36,212 nucleotides of DNA. It comes from Vicinamibacteria bacterium (GTDB lineage: Bacteria; Acidobacteriota; Vicinamibacteria; Vicinamibacterales; UBA8438). How positions within the stretch are numbered: position 1 is the stretch's first letter; each line of letters opens with the position of its first letter. This document shows, piece after piece, positions 17,809 to 25,263 of this stretch. The notes under the pieces were generated by a model that saw only the letters and a program-made list of their open reading frames with translations, did not search any database and was not told where the DNA came from. The stretch covers positions 1 through 36,212 of the forward strand of contig JAJEEU010000051.1 of NCBI GenBank assembly GCA_022820825.1, read 5' to 3'. The position numbers and the translations under genes were made by a program.

Positions 17809-19095
17809 CTATTCGTGCCGGAGCGCCTCGATGGGATCGAGACCGGAAGCGCGTATCGCGGGCAGGAGTCCGAACAGGATGCCGACCGAGACCGACGAGC
17901 CGCTGCCGATGGCATACGACCACCACGGCAGCGAGATCGGAAAGCCCGTGGCGTAGTGCACGCCGATGCCGAAGGCGGTGCCCACCAGCATGCCGCAGAC
18001 GCCCCCCAGGCCCGTCAGCGCGGCCGCCTCGAGCAGAAACTGCCACAGGATCTCGCGGCGGCGCGCGCCCAGCGCCTTGCGCGTGCCGATCTCGCGCGTG
18101 CGCTCGGTGACGGAGATCGTCATGATTGCCATGACGCCGATGCCGCCCACCAGCAACGCTATGGAGGCGATGGAAACCAGCGCCAGGTAGGTGGCCTGGC
18201 TGATGCGGTCCCACAACCGCATGGCGGCTTCCTGGGTGACCACGTCGAAGTCGTTCGGCTCGTCGAGACGCAGCCCGTGCCGGATGCGCATCACGGTCTC
18301 CACGTCGCGCACCGCGTCGTCTCGCGCAACCCCCGCGTGCGGGATCGCCGCAATCATGATGCTCGTCAGGCGGCCCCGCATGGCGCGGTGCACGCGGATC
18401 CCGAACTGCTTCTGATAGGTGGATTGCGGGATGACGACGATGTCGTCCTGGCCCGCGCTCACTCCGCCGGGGCTGGGGCGGGGCCCGAGCACGCCGACCA
18501 CCTCGTAGCGCAGGTTTCCCAGGCGCACCGTCTTGCCGATCGGGTCCACGGCGGGAAACAGCGCCTCGTACGGCGCCTGTCCCAGCACCGCGACCTGGCG
18601 GCGGTGGCTGACCTCGCTTTCGGTGAAGAACCGGCCCGTGTCGACGCCGACGTGAAACACCGCCGGAAAGTTCTCGGTCGTGCCCAGGACGCGGATCGAC
18701 GTGGTGCGCTGGTTCCTGTACTGCAGTTGGGCAGTCGTGGGCGGACCTCCTTCGCCCAGTACGAAACCGACGGAATCGATCGTCGGCGCCTGGCGGGAAA
18801 TGGCCCGCGCGTCGGCCGGGGTCAGGTTCGGCCGCTGCATCAACTCGAAGAAGTCCGCGCCCGATGACAGGCTGAGGCCGGAGAACTGCGAGACGAATAC
18901 GGTGTCCGATCCAAGCGAGCGGACCGACTCGCGCAACGACTCGTCGAAGCCGCGCACGATCGAGGTCACGCCCACGATGGACGTGATGCCTATCGCCACG
19001 CCCAGTATCGTCAACGCGGACCGCAGCTTGTAGGTCAGGATGGTGTCCACGGCCATCCGGATGGTCTCGACGGCCAGGCCGGTGCGCAGTTTCAC
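17809..19095 (-). CDS. MacB-like ABC transporter permease (second of pair)
   Basis: A 428-residue membrane protein. The start is GTG at 19095, its G shared with the TAG of the upstream permease. It begins KLRTGLAVETIRMAVDTILT with one transmembrane helix (LRSALTILGVAIGITSIVGV). A large periplasmic MacB_PCD domain follows (about 45-290) and then the FtsX domain with three helices, containing VGGIGVMAIMTISVTERTRE and IGTRKALGARRREI. It ends IRASGLDPIEALRHE, the classic MacB ending. MacB-type permeases transmit ATP-driven motion to the periplasm for drug, toxin or lipoprotein export. No nucleotide-binding domain is fused, so it needs a separate ATPase. Confidence 0.9.
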   Translation of the reverse strand: MKLRTGLAVETIRMAVDTILTYKLRSALTILGVAIGITSIVGVTSIVRGFDESLRESVRSLGSDTVFVSQFSGLSLSSGADFFELMQRPNLTPADARAISRQAPTIDSVGFVLGEGGPPTTAQLQYRNQRTTSIRVLGTTENFPAVFHVGVDTGRFFTESEVSHRRQVAVLGQAPYEALFPAVDPIGKTVRLGNLRYEVVGVLGPRPSPGGVSAGQDDIVVIPQSTYQKQFGIRVHRAMRGRLTSIMIAAIPHAGVARDDAVRDVETVMRIRHGLRLDEPNDFDVVTQEAAMRLWDRISQATYLALVSIASIALLVGGIGVMAIMTISVTERTREIGTRKALGARRREILWQFLLEAAALTGLGGVCGMLVGTAFGIGVHYATGFPISLPWWSYAIGSGSSVSVGILFGLLPAIRASGLDPIEALRHE

Positions 19096-20330
19096 TAGCC
19101 GCTCCGTCCCAGCGCGTCGATCGGGTCGAGCGCTGCCGCCCGCGCGGCGGGATACAGGCCGAAGAACAGCCCGACCACCGCCGTCAGCGAGACGGCCAGC
19201 AGCAGCGACCAGGGATGCACGGCGGCCGGCACCGGCGCGAAGCGGTCGATCGCCAGCGCCGCGGCGGCGCCGGCGGCGGCGCCGATCAGGCCGCCGAGCA
19301 GCGACAGGATCACCGACTCGGCCAGCATCTGCCACATGATGGCGCCGCGCGTCGCCCCGAGCGCCTTGCGCAGGCCGATTTCGCGCGTGCGCTCGGTGAC
19401 CGCCATCAGCATGATGTTCATGATGACGATGCCGGCCACCACGAGCGCCAGGCCGACGATGCCCACCAGTACCGCGGCCAGGCCGGCCGTCGCCTGCCGA
19501 AAGATGTCCAGGATCGACTCCGCCGTGAACATGCCGAAGTTGTTCTCCTCGCGCGGCCGCAGGTGGCGGGCGATCCGCAGCGCCACGGTCGCATCGTCCA
19601 TGGCGCGGTCGATCTCCTCCGGATGCGTCGGCCGCGCCACGAGCGTCAGCGAGCGGCGGCTGCCGAACAGGCGCTGAAAGGCGCCGAGCGGCACGACGGC
19701 GAATTCGTCCTGCGACTGTCCGAACAGCGTGCCCTTCTCCTGGCTGACTCCGACGACGCGAAAGTGCACGCCCTGGATTGTGACGGTCCGGTTCAGGGGG
19801 TCGGCCTGCCCGAACAGACGGTCGGCCGTCGACCACCCGAGCAGCACGACGTTGCGGTTGCGGGAAACCTCGACCGGCGTCATCAACCGCCCGCGTTCGG
19901 CGGTAAACGTGGGGAAGCGGTGAAACTCGCCGGTGACGCCCTGAATGGAAACCCGCTCGAGCACCTCGTTGCGGTAGCGGATCTCCCCGTCCTGCCTGCC
20001 CTCCGCCATGATGGCCGCAATGCGTCCGCCGAAACGGCGCACCGCTTCCTGGTCGTCCAGCGTGATGCGGGGATTGCCTCTGCGGCGCTCCATCTCGTCC
20101 TCGCTGGTCACCAGCCCGACGCGGTCGATCATGAACGAGTCGGCGCTCATCTCGGTCACGATCACGTTGGTGACCTCGTCCGAGATGCCCTGGATCAGGG
20201 AAACGAGGGTCATGATCGACGCCACTGCGACGATGTTCCCGAGAATGGTCAACAGGGACCGCAGCTTGTTCGCCCGGATCGCGCCGAGCGCGATGCGGAC
20301 GATCTCAACGGCGAGCGTCAGGTTCTTCAT
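19095..20330 (-). CDS. MacB-like ABC transporter permease (first of pair)
   Basis: A 411-residue paralogue of the next gene. The ATG at 20330 gives KNLTLAVEIVRIALGAIRAN, followed by a transmembrane helix LRSLLTILGNIVAVASIMTL. The periplasmic MacB_PCD region contains GNPRITLDDQEAVRRFGGRI. The C-terminal FtsX domain has VGIVGLALVVAGIVIMNIML, then MAVTERTREIGLRKALGATR, and the ending ARAAALDPIDALGRSG. The start codon overlaps the membrane-fusion gene by 26 bases, and the stop overlaps the next permease by one base. This makes a compact three-gene operon. Two different permeases suggest a heterodimer (inference). Confidence 0.9.
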   Translation of the reverse strand: MKNLTLAVEIVRIALGAIRANKLRSLLTILGNIVAVASIMTLVSLIQGISDEVTNVIVTEMSADSFMIDRVGLVTSEDEMERRRGNPRITLDDQEAVRRFGGRIAAIMAEGRQDGEIRYRNEVLERVSIQGVTGEFHRFPTFTAERGRLMTPVEVSRNRNVVLLGWSTADRLFGQADPLNRTVTIQGVHFRVVGVSQEKGTLFGQSQDEFAVVPLGAFQRLFGSRRSLTLVARPTHPEEIDRAMDDATVALRIARHLRPREENNFGMFTAESILDIFRQATAGLAAVLVGIVGLALVVAGIVIMNIMLMAVTERTREIGLRKALGATRGAIMWQMLAESVILSLLGGLIGAAAGAAAALAIDRFAPVPAAVHPWSLLLAVSLTAVVGLFFGLYPAARAAALDPIDALGRSG

Positions 20331-21624
20331 CGATGCGAACCGGGTCGCCGTCTTCCAGCGCGCGGACGACATCGAACGGGCCGATCGCCACCAGCGCGCC
20401 GGCGTCGATTCCGGAGAGCACTTCGAAGTACCGGTCGCCGGCGATGCCCGTCGCCACGGGCGTGAACCAGGCCCGCTCGTCGCGCACGACGAAAACGCCC
20501 TCGACCTCTTCCGTGCGTTCGGGCGCGGCGGTCTGGGCGGCCGAGGCGGCCGCGACGGCTCCCTCCGGGGCAGGGCGGACCATCCGGCCGTCGGCGCCGA
20601 GCGTGACGTCCCTGACGGTCGTCGCCTGGATGGGCACGGCGACGACATTGGTCCGCGTGGCCGTGCGGATATCCGCAGTGGCGGTGAACCCGGGCCGCAC
20701 ACCGGGCACGTCGCCGTCGAGGGTGATCACGACCTCGAAGTTGGTGGCCTGGCTGGCGCCGGCCTCGCCTCCCTGGATGGGGCTGTTTCCGATTTCGGTG
20801 ACATGTCCGGACCAGGTGCTGTCCGGCAGGGCGTCGATGCTGATCGCGGCGGGTTGGCCAAGCTGCACGGACGGGATGTCCGTTTCGTCCACTTCCACGT
20901 GGGCTTCGAGAATCGAGAAGTCGGCAATGGTCATCAACACGGTGCCGGGGTTGTTCATCGTGCCGATGACCACCGTTTCGCCTTCCTCGATGCTGCGGCG
21001 CGTCACCACGCCGTCGATCGGAGACGTTATCGTCACCTGCTCCAGGTCGTACTGCGCGCTGTCGAGCGTGGCGCGTTCCTGCCGGATGCGCTGCGACGCC
21101 GTCGCCACCTCGACCTGGCGCGCCTCGAACTCGGTCTCGCGCAGCTCCAGCTCGCGCCGGGCCGTGTCGAACTCCTCTCGCGAGATCAGCTCGAGCTCCC
21201 ACAGCTCGGTCTGGCGCTCCAGGGTGTCCTGCGCCAGCGCCAGGTTGACGCCCGCGGTCTCGACCGCCACCCGCGCCTGCTCCAGGCTGGACTCGGCGGC
21301 CGCCAGCGACGCCTCGTTGCGGTAGACGGCCGCCTGCAGCGACTCGGGATCGATCTCCAGCAGGAACTGGCCGGCGGCGACGCGATCGCCCTCGTTGATG
21401 TCCAGCCGCGTCACGCGCCCCATGACGCTCGAGCTGATGTCCACCGACAGTTGGGGCTCGATGGTCCCCGATGCCGATACGACGGCCTCGAGCGTCCGAC
21501 GCTCGAGGCGTTCCACGTCGAGGGTCGGATCGTCGGAGCGCTCGAGGTACCGGTTCAGCGCGACGCCCGCCCCGGCGAGCAGCACTATGGTCCCCGCGAC
21601 CAACAACTTGCCGGCGGTGCTCAT
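20305..21624 (-). CDS. Periplasmic adaptor (MacA/HlyD-type membrane-fusion protein)
   Basis: A 439-residue protein with an N-terminal membrane anchor (KLLVAGTIVLLAGAGVALNR). A biotinyl-lipoyl-like half follows, SASGTIEPQLSVDISSSVMG with GRVTRLDINEGDRVAAGQFL. A long alpha-helical hairpin (about 95-205) is rich in Glu, Arg and Ala. The second lipoyl half has TITSPIDGVVTRRSIEEGET, and the beta-barrel has PGVRPGFTATADIRTATRTN. Such adaptors bridge a MacB-type permease to a TolC-like outer-membrane channel. First gene of the operon, transcribed away from the arginine decarboxylase. No signal of a lipoprotein cysteine is visible. The substrate is unknown. Confidence 0.9.
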   Translation of the reverse strand: MSTAGKLLVAGTIVLLAGAGVALNRYLERSDDPTLDVERLERRTLEAVVSASGTIEPQLSVDISSSVMGRVTRLDINEGDRVAAGQFLLEIDPESLQAAVYRNEASLAAAESSLEQARVAVETAGVNLALAQDTLERQTELWELELISREEFDTARRELELRETEFEARQVEVATASQRIRQERATLDSAQYDLEQVTITSPIDGVVTRRSIEEGETVVIGTMNNPGTVLMTIADFSILEAHVEVDETDIPSVQLGQPAAISIDALPDSTWSGHVTEIGNSPIQGGEAGASQATNFEVVITLDGDVPGVRPGFTATADIRTATRTNVVAVPIQATTVRDVTLGADGRMVRPAPEGAVAAASAAQTAAPERTEEVEGVFVVRDERAWFTPVATGIAGDRYFEVLSGIDAGALVAIGPFDVVRALEDGDPVRIDEEPDARR

Positions 21625-21678
21625 GGGCGTTCGCAGCTACCTCCCGGGGCCTCCGCAACGCGGATGACCCTGTGTTCC

Positions 21679-21684
21679 ATTGTA
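21679..21684 (-). promoter_or_regulatory. Candidate -10 element for the exporter operon
   Basis: The minus strand reads TACAAT at 21684-21679, 54 bases before the ATG at 21624. No good -35 hexamer stands 16-18 bases upstream, so this would need an activator or another contact. The call rests on one hexamer in a divergent intergenic region. Confidence 0.35.
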
Positions 21685-21728
21685 GTCACGCTCGCCGCGG
21701 TGCGCCCAGCGCGGCGGGCGCGGCCGTC

Positions 21729-21757
21729 TTGACACGCTTTCGGTGTTTCACTACGAT
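21729..21757 (+). promoter_or_regulatory. Housekeeping-type promoter of the arginine decarboxylase gene
   Basis: TTGACA (21729-21734, perfect -35) and TACGAT (21752-21757, 4 of 6 in the -10) are separated by exactly 17 bases. Transcription would start near 21764, leaving a leader of about 60 bases before the GTG at 21826. This is the best sigma-70 type promoter seen in the window. Confidence 0.7.
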
Positions 21758-21825
21758 GCCGTCCGCCCGTGCCGCGGCTGGCATTCTCCCCGACGCAATT
21801 CTCCCGACAGGGTGTGTGAAATCCG

Positions 21826-22377
21826 GTGATTGGATTCGTTCCCAGGGCACTCTGCTTCACGCGGGGCGTCGGCCTGCACAGGGAGAAACTCACTTCGTTC
21901 GAGTTGGCGCTGCGGTCGGCGGGAATCGCCACCTGCAACATCGTACGCGTGTCGAGCATCTTTCCTCCCGGCTGCAAGATCCTCTCCAGGAGTGACGGTT
22001 TGCAGCGGCTCAAGCCGGGAGAGGTGACGTTCGTCGTGATGTCGGAAAACGCCACCCGCGAGCCGCGGCGCCAGATCGCGGCGACGATCGGCGTGGCGAT
22101 TCCACGGGACGAGACGTTGTACGGCTACCTTTCCGAGCACCACAGCTTCGGCGAGGACGAGAAGACCGCGGGTGACTACGCCGAGGATCTGGCGGCCGAG
22201 ATGCTGGCCACGACCCTCGGCCTCGACTTCGATCCGGACAGGAGCTGGGACGAGAAGCGGGAAGTGTGGCGGCTGTCCAACCGGATCGTCCACACCCAGA
22301 ACGTCACGCAGACAGCGACAGGCAGCGAAGAGCGCCTCTGGACCACGGTGATCGCGGCCGCCGTGTTCGTGGAATAG
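21826..22377 (+). CDS. pdaD: Pyruvoyl-dependent arginine decarboxylase
   Basis: A 183-residue proenzyme that makes agmatine from arginine, a route to polyamines or to acid resistance. The family self-cleaves between two serines to give a beta chain and a pyruvoyl-capped alpha chain. That site is visible as VRVSSIFPPGCKI (Ser-Ser at about 43-44). Other conserved parts are REKLTSFELALRSAGIATCN, YGYLSEHHSFGEDEKTAGDY and LWTTVIAAAVFVE. The pattern resembles the bacterial and chlamydial branch more than the shorter archaeal enzymes. The start is GTG. No other polyamine gene is nearby, so the pathway cannot be completed from this window. Confidence 0.93.
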   Translation: MIGFVPRALCFTRGVGLHREKLTSFELALRSAGIATCNIVRVSSIFPPGCKILSRSDGLQRLKPGEVTFVVMSENATREPRRQIAATIGVAIPRDETLYGYLSEHHSFGEDEKTAGDYAEDLAAEMLATTLGLDFDPDRSWDEKREVWRLSNRIVHTQNVTQTATGSEERLWTTVIAAAVFVE

Positions 22378-22380
22378 CCA

Positions 22381-22394
22381 GCCGGCGCGCCGGC
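22381..22394. repeat. 14-base perfect palindrome after the arginine decarboxylase gene
   Basis: GCCGGCGCGCCGGC is its own reverse complement and starts four bases after the stop codon (22375-22377). It may form a hairpin that ends the upstream transcript, although no U-tract follows. It also sits just before the pilB -24 element. Chance in GC-rich DNA is possible. Confidence 0.4.
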
Positions 22395-22398
22395 CTCG

Positions 22399-22414
22399 CG
22401 GCAAGAAACTTGCA
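22399..22414 (+). promoter_or_regulatory. Sigma-54 type promoter of pilB
   Basis: CGGCAAG-AAAC-TTGCA matches the -24/-12 pattern TGGCACG-N4-TTGCW at 10 of 12 fixed positions. The essential GG (22400-22401) and GC (22412-22413) are ten bases apart, as required. The predicted transcript start (about 22425) is only some five bases before the pilB ATG, so the mRNA would be nearly leaderless. An element with nearly the same distance to its start codon stands before the pilV-like gene. Confidence 0.55.
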
Positions 22415-22428
22415 CCGGACGGTGCAAG
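22409..22428. promoter_or_regulatory. Perfect inverted repeat over the pilB -12 element and start region
   Basis: The nine-base arms CTTGCACCG (22409-22417) and CGGTGCAAG (22420-22428) are perfectly complementary around a 2-base centre. The left arm contains the -12 TTGC, and the right arm ends two bases before the ATG. It could be a repressor operator that blocks sigma-54 polymerase, or an RNA hairpin hiding the start codon in longer transcripts. Confidence 0.55.
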
Positions 22429-22429
22429 G

Positions 22430-24163
22430 ATGCCAGTCCCGCTTGGAGACCTGCTGACCCGTGCAGGCGTGCTGACGCAACAGCAGTTGCAGGCCGCGCT
22501 CGACTACCAGCGCGGCAACGGCGGCGGACTGGGAAGCGCAGTTGCTGCACTCGGATTCGCAACGGACGATGAAATCGTTGCCATCCTCAGCCGCCAGTAC
22601 CGCGTGCCGGCCGTCGACCTCGCGGGCTTCGAGTTCGACGCCGCCGTGGTCGGCCTGATTCCGGCCGCGACGGCCCGCAAGCACCGGGTGTTGGCGCTGG
22701 GCCGCTCCGGCGCCGTGCTCACGGTCGCCATGACGGATCCGGGCAACGTCATCGCGATGGACGACATCAGGTTCCTGACGGGGTGCAACGTCGCGCCGCA
22801 GGTGGCGTCCGAAGCAGCCGTGGACGGTGCGATCCGCACGCTGTACGGCGCGCGTCGGGATGCGACGGATGCGCGTCGGGATCAGGCCGCCGCGGCCGGC
22901 GGCGCGCTGCCGGCCGGCGGTGGCGGCATAGAGATCCTCGACGCGCCGGATGCGGACGTCGAGGGCGCGGCGGCAGGACGGCAGGCGGCGGAGGCGCCGG
23001 TGGTGCGGCTCGTGAACGGACTGCTCGCCGCGGCCGTGCAGCGCGGCGCGAGCGACGTCCATGTAGAGCCGTACGACGCCGAGTTCCGCATCCGGTTCCG
23101 TATCGACGGCATGCTCTATCCCGTGGCCGCGCCGCCGGTGACGCTGCGCGACGCGGTCATCTCGCGGTTGAAGATCATGGCCAACCTCGACATCGCGGAG
23201 AAGCGCCTGCCGCAGGACGGGCGGCTGAGGGCGCGCTTCCGGGCCGGGGGCGTCCGGCGCGAGATCGACGTCCGGGTTTCGTCGCTGCCGACGCTGTTCG
23301 GCGAGAAGATAGTGCTGCGGCTGCTCGATCGGGAACGCCTGACGCTGGACATGACGAAGCTCGGGTTCGACGACCAGTCGCTCGAGCGCTTCGAGGCGGC
23401 CATCCGGAGTCCGCGCGGCATGGTGCTCGTGACCGGACCGACCGGCAGCGGGAAGACCAACACGCTGTACTCCTCGATCGCGGGCATCAACAGTCCGCAG
23501 ACGAACATCCTGACGGCGGAGGATCCGGTCGAGTTCAACATGCGCGGCGTCAACCAGGTGCAGATACGCGAGGGCATCGGCCTCTCCTTCGCCGCCGCGC
23601 TGCGCTCCTTCCTGCGGCAGGATCCGAACGTCATCCTGGTCGGGGAGATCCGTGACGCGGAGACGGCCGAGGTGGCAATCAAGGCGGCGCTCACCGGCCA
23701 TCTCGTGCTGTCCACCCTGCACACCAACGACGCCCCGAGCTCCGTGGCCCGGCTGCTGAACATGGGCGTCGAGCCGTTTCTCGTTACAAGCGCGCTCAAT
23801 GTCGTGTGCGCCCAGCGCCTGGTGCGCTGCATCTGCCGGGAGTGTGCCGCGCCCGCGCCGCTGCCGCGCACGGCGCTGCGCGACATCGGCTACTCCGACC
23901 AGGAGTCTGCCGCCGTCGTGCCGCACGCGGGCCGGGGGTGCGCGGCGTGCAACGGCACGGGTTACAAGGGACGTGTCGGGCTGTTCGAGGTGATGGCCGC
24001 GACCCCCGCGCTGCAGCAGATGATCCTGGCCGGCGCGTCCACGTACGACCTGTCGCGGCAGGCGCTCGAGGAGGGCATGGTCACCTTGCGCCGGAGCGGT
24101 CTCCGCAAGATCGCCGACGGCGTCACGACCGTCGAGGAGATCGTACGGGAAACCACACTATGA
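22430..24163 (+). CDS. pilB: Type IV pilus extension ATPase PilB (GspE family)
   Basis: A 577-residue hexameric motor that powers pilus assembly at the inner membrane with PilC. The N-terminal MshEN domain (about 1-140; LGDLLTRAGVLTQQQLQAAL) can bind cyclic di-GMP in relatives; here the first Arg of the RLGxxL motif is Pro. The core has Walker A GPTGSGKT (336-343), Walker B VILVGEIRD (401-409) and the His box TGHLVLSTLHTND (422-434). A zinc-type CxxC pair set occurs at CICREC and CAAC with GTGYKGRVGLFEVM. No better start is available upstream. It overlaps the ATG at 24160, a possible alternative pilT start, by four bases. Confidence 0.95.
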   Translation: MPVPLGDLLTRAGVLTQQQLQAALDYQRGNGGGLGSAVAALGFATDDEIVAILSRQYRVPAVDLAGFEFDAAVVGLIPAATARKHRVLALGRSGAVLTVAMTDPGNVIAMDDIRFLTGCNVAPQVASEAAVDGAIRTLYGARRDATDARRDQAAAAGGALPAGGGGIEILDAPDADVEGAAAGRQAAEAPVVRLVNGLLAAAVQRGASDVHVEPYDAEFRIRFRIDGMLYPVAAPPVTLRDAVISRLKIMANLDIAEKRLPQDGRLRARFRAGGVRREIDVRVSSLPTLFGEKIVLRLLDRERLTLDMTKLGFDDQSLERFEAAIRSPRGMVLVTGPTGSGKTNTLYSSIAGINSPQTNILTAEDPVEFNMRGVNQVQIREGIGLSFAAALRSFLRQDPNVILVGEIRDAETAEVAIKAALTGHLVLSTLHTNDAPSSVARLLNMGVEPFLVTSALNVVCAQRLVRCICRECAAPAPLPRTALRDIGYSDQESAAVVPHAGRGCAACNGTGYKGRVGLFEVMAATPALQQMILAGASTYDLSRQALEEGMVTLRRSGLRKIADGVTTVEEIVRETTL

Positions 24164-24198
24164 ACGCAGGGGCTCCAGGAGGCCGAGGGAGGCAGGCC

Positions 24199-25263
24199 AT
24201 GGATGGCATGCTCGTCGAGTTGTTGAGGGAGACGGCGGCCCGCGGCGGATCCGACCTGCATCTGACGGCCGGCGTCCCGCCGTTCGTGCGCGTGGACGGC
24301 AACCTGCTGCGGCTCGGGGAGCGGCCCGTGCTGACGCCCGAGATTGCGGCCCGGCTCGCCTGCAGCCCGCTTACGAGCGGCCAGCGCGCGCGGTTCGAGA
24401 ACGGCGAGGACATCGATCTCGCGTTCGCCGTGCCGGACGTCGCCCGCATCCGCTGCAACGTGTTCCGCCAGCGCGGTACCGTGGCGGCCGTCTATCGGCT
24501 CATACCCGAACGGATACGGCCGTTCCAGGAGCTCGGGCTGCCGCCCGTGCTGCGCACGCTGGCGGGGCTGCACAGCGGCCTCGTGCTCGTCACCGGACCC
24601 ACCGGATCGGGCAAGAGCACCACCCTCGCGGCGATGATCGACGCGGTCAACGCGGCGGCCGGCCGGCATATCCTCACGATCGAAGACCCCATCGAATTCG
24701 TTCACGGTCACAAGCTCTCCATCGTCAACCAGCGGGAGGTGCGTACCGACGCCGCCAGCTTCGGCAGCGCGCTGCGCGCCGTTCTCAGAGAGGACCCCGA
24801 CGTAGTGCTGATCGGGGAGATGCGCGACGTCGAGACGGTCGAGGCGGCCCTGCGCATCGCCGAGACGGGGCATCTGACGCTGGCGACGTTGCATACGGCG
24901 TCGGCGGTGCAGACGGTCAATCGCATTGTGGACGTCTTCCCGGCAAGCCAGCAGGCGCAGGTGCGGCTGCAACTCTCGATGGTGCTGGAAGGACTGGTGT
25001 GCCAGATGCTCGTGCCGGCCGCCGCCGGCCGCGGCCGGGTTGCCGCGGTGGAGGTGATGGTGGCCACGCCGGCCGTGCGCAACCTGATCCGGCAGGCGAA
25101 GAACCCGCAACTGTACACCGCCATCCAGACCGGGGAGGCGTCCGGCATGCAGACGATGAACCAGGCGCTGGCCGCGCTGATACGCCAGCGCCGGATCAAC
25201 ATGGAGGACGCGCTCCAACGCTCGCCGAACCGGCGGGAGCTGCGGGAGATGGCCGGGCGATGA
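24199..25263 (+). CDS. pilT: Type IV pilus retraction ATPase PilT
   Basis: A 354-residue hexameric ATPase that disassembles the pilus for twitching and DNA uptake. Features are the N-terminal GGSDLHLTAGVPPFVRVDGN, Walker A GPTGSGKS (133-140), Walker B DVVLIGEMRD (201-210), the His box TGHLTLATLHTASAVQTVNR (223-242) and the AIRNLIRE-like motif AVRNLIRQAK near 295-304. I chose the ATG at 24199 because GGGAGG stands about seven bases before it and it gives the family's normal start. An in-frame ATG at 24160, overlapping pilB, would add 13 residues. The gene overlaps pilC by four bases. Confidence 0.93.
   Translation: MDGMLVELLRETAARGGSDLHLTAGVPPFVRVDGNLLRLGERPVLTPEIAARLACSPLTSGQRARFENGEDIDLAFAVPDVARIRCNVFRQRGTVAAVYRLIPERIRPFQELGLPPVLRTLAGLHSGLVLVTGPTGSGKSTTLAAMIDAVNAAAGRHILTIEDPIEFVHGHKLSIVNQREVRTDAASFGSALRAVLREDPDVVLIGEMRDVETVEAALRIAETGHLTLATLHTASAVQTVNRIVDVFPASQQAQVRLQLSMVLEGLVCQMLVPAAAGRGRVAAVEVMVATPAVRNLIRQAKNPQLYTAIQTGEASGMQTMNQALAALIRQRRINMEDALQRSPNRRELREMAGR

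Noticed and set aside
17809..19836. A single 675-codon minus-strand frame over both permeases
   Set aside because: The part above 19095 is out of frame with the first permease and has no MacB pattern; the GTG at 19095 is the real start of the second permease.
24160..24198. ATG at 24160 as the pilT start
   Set aside because: Possible because it overlaps the pilB stop, but GGGAGG stands correctly before the ATG at 24199, which also gives the usual PilT N-terminus.
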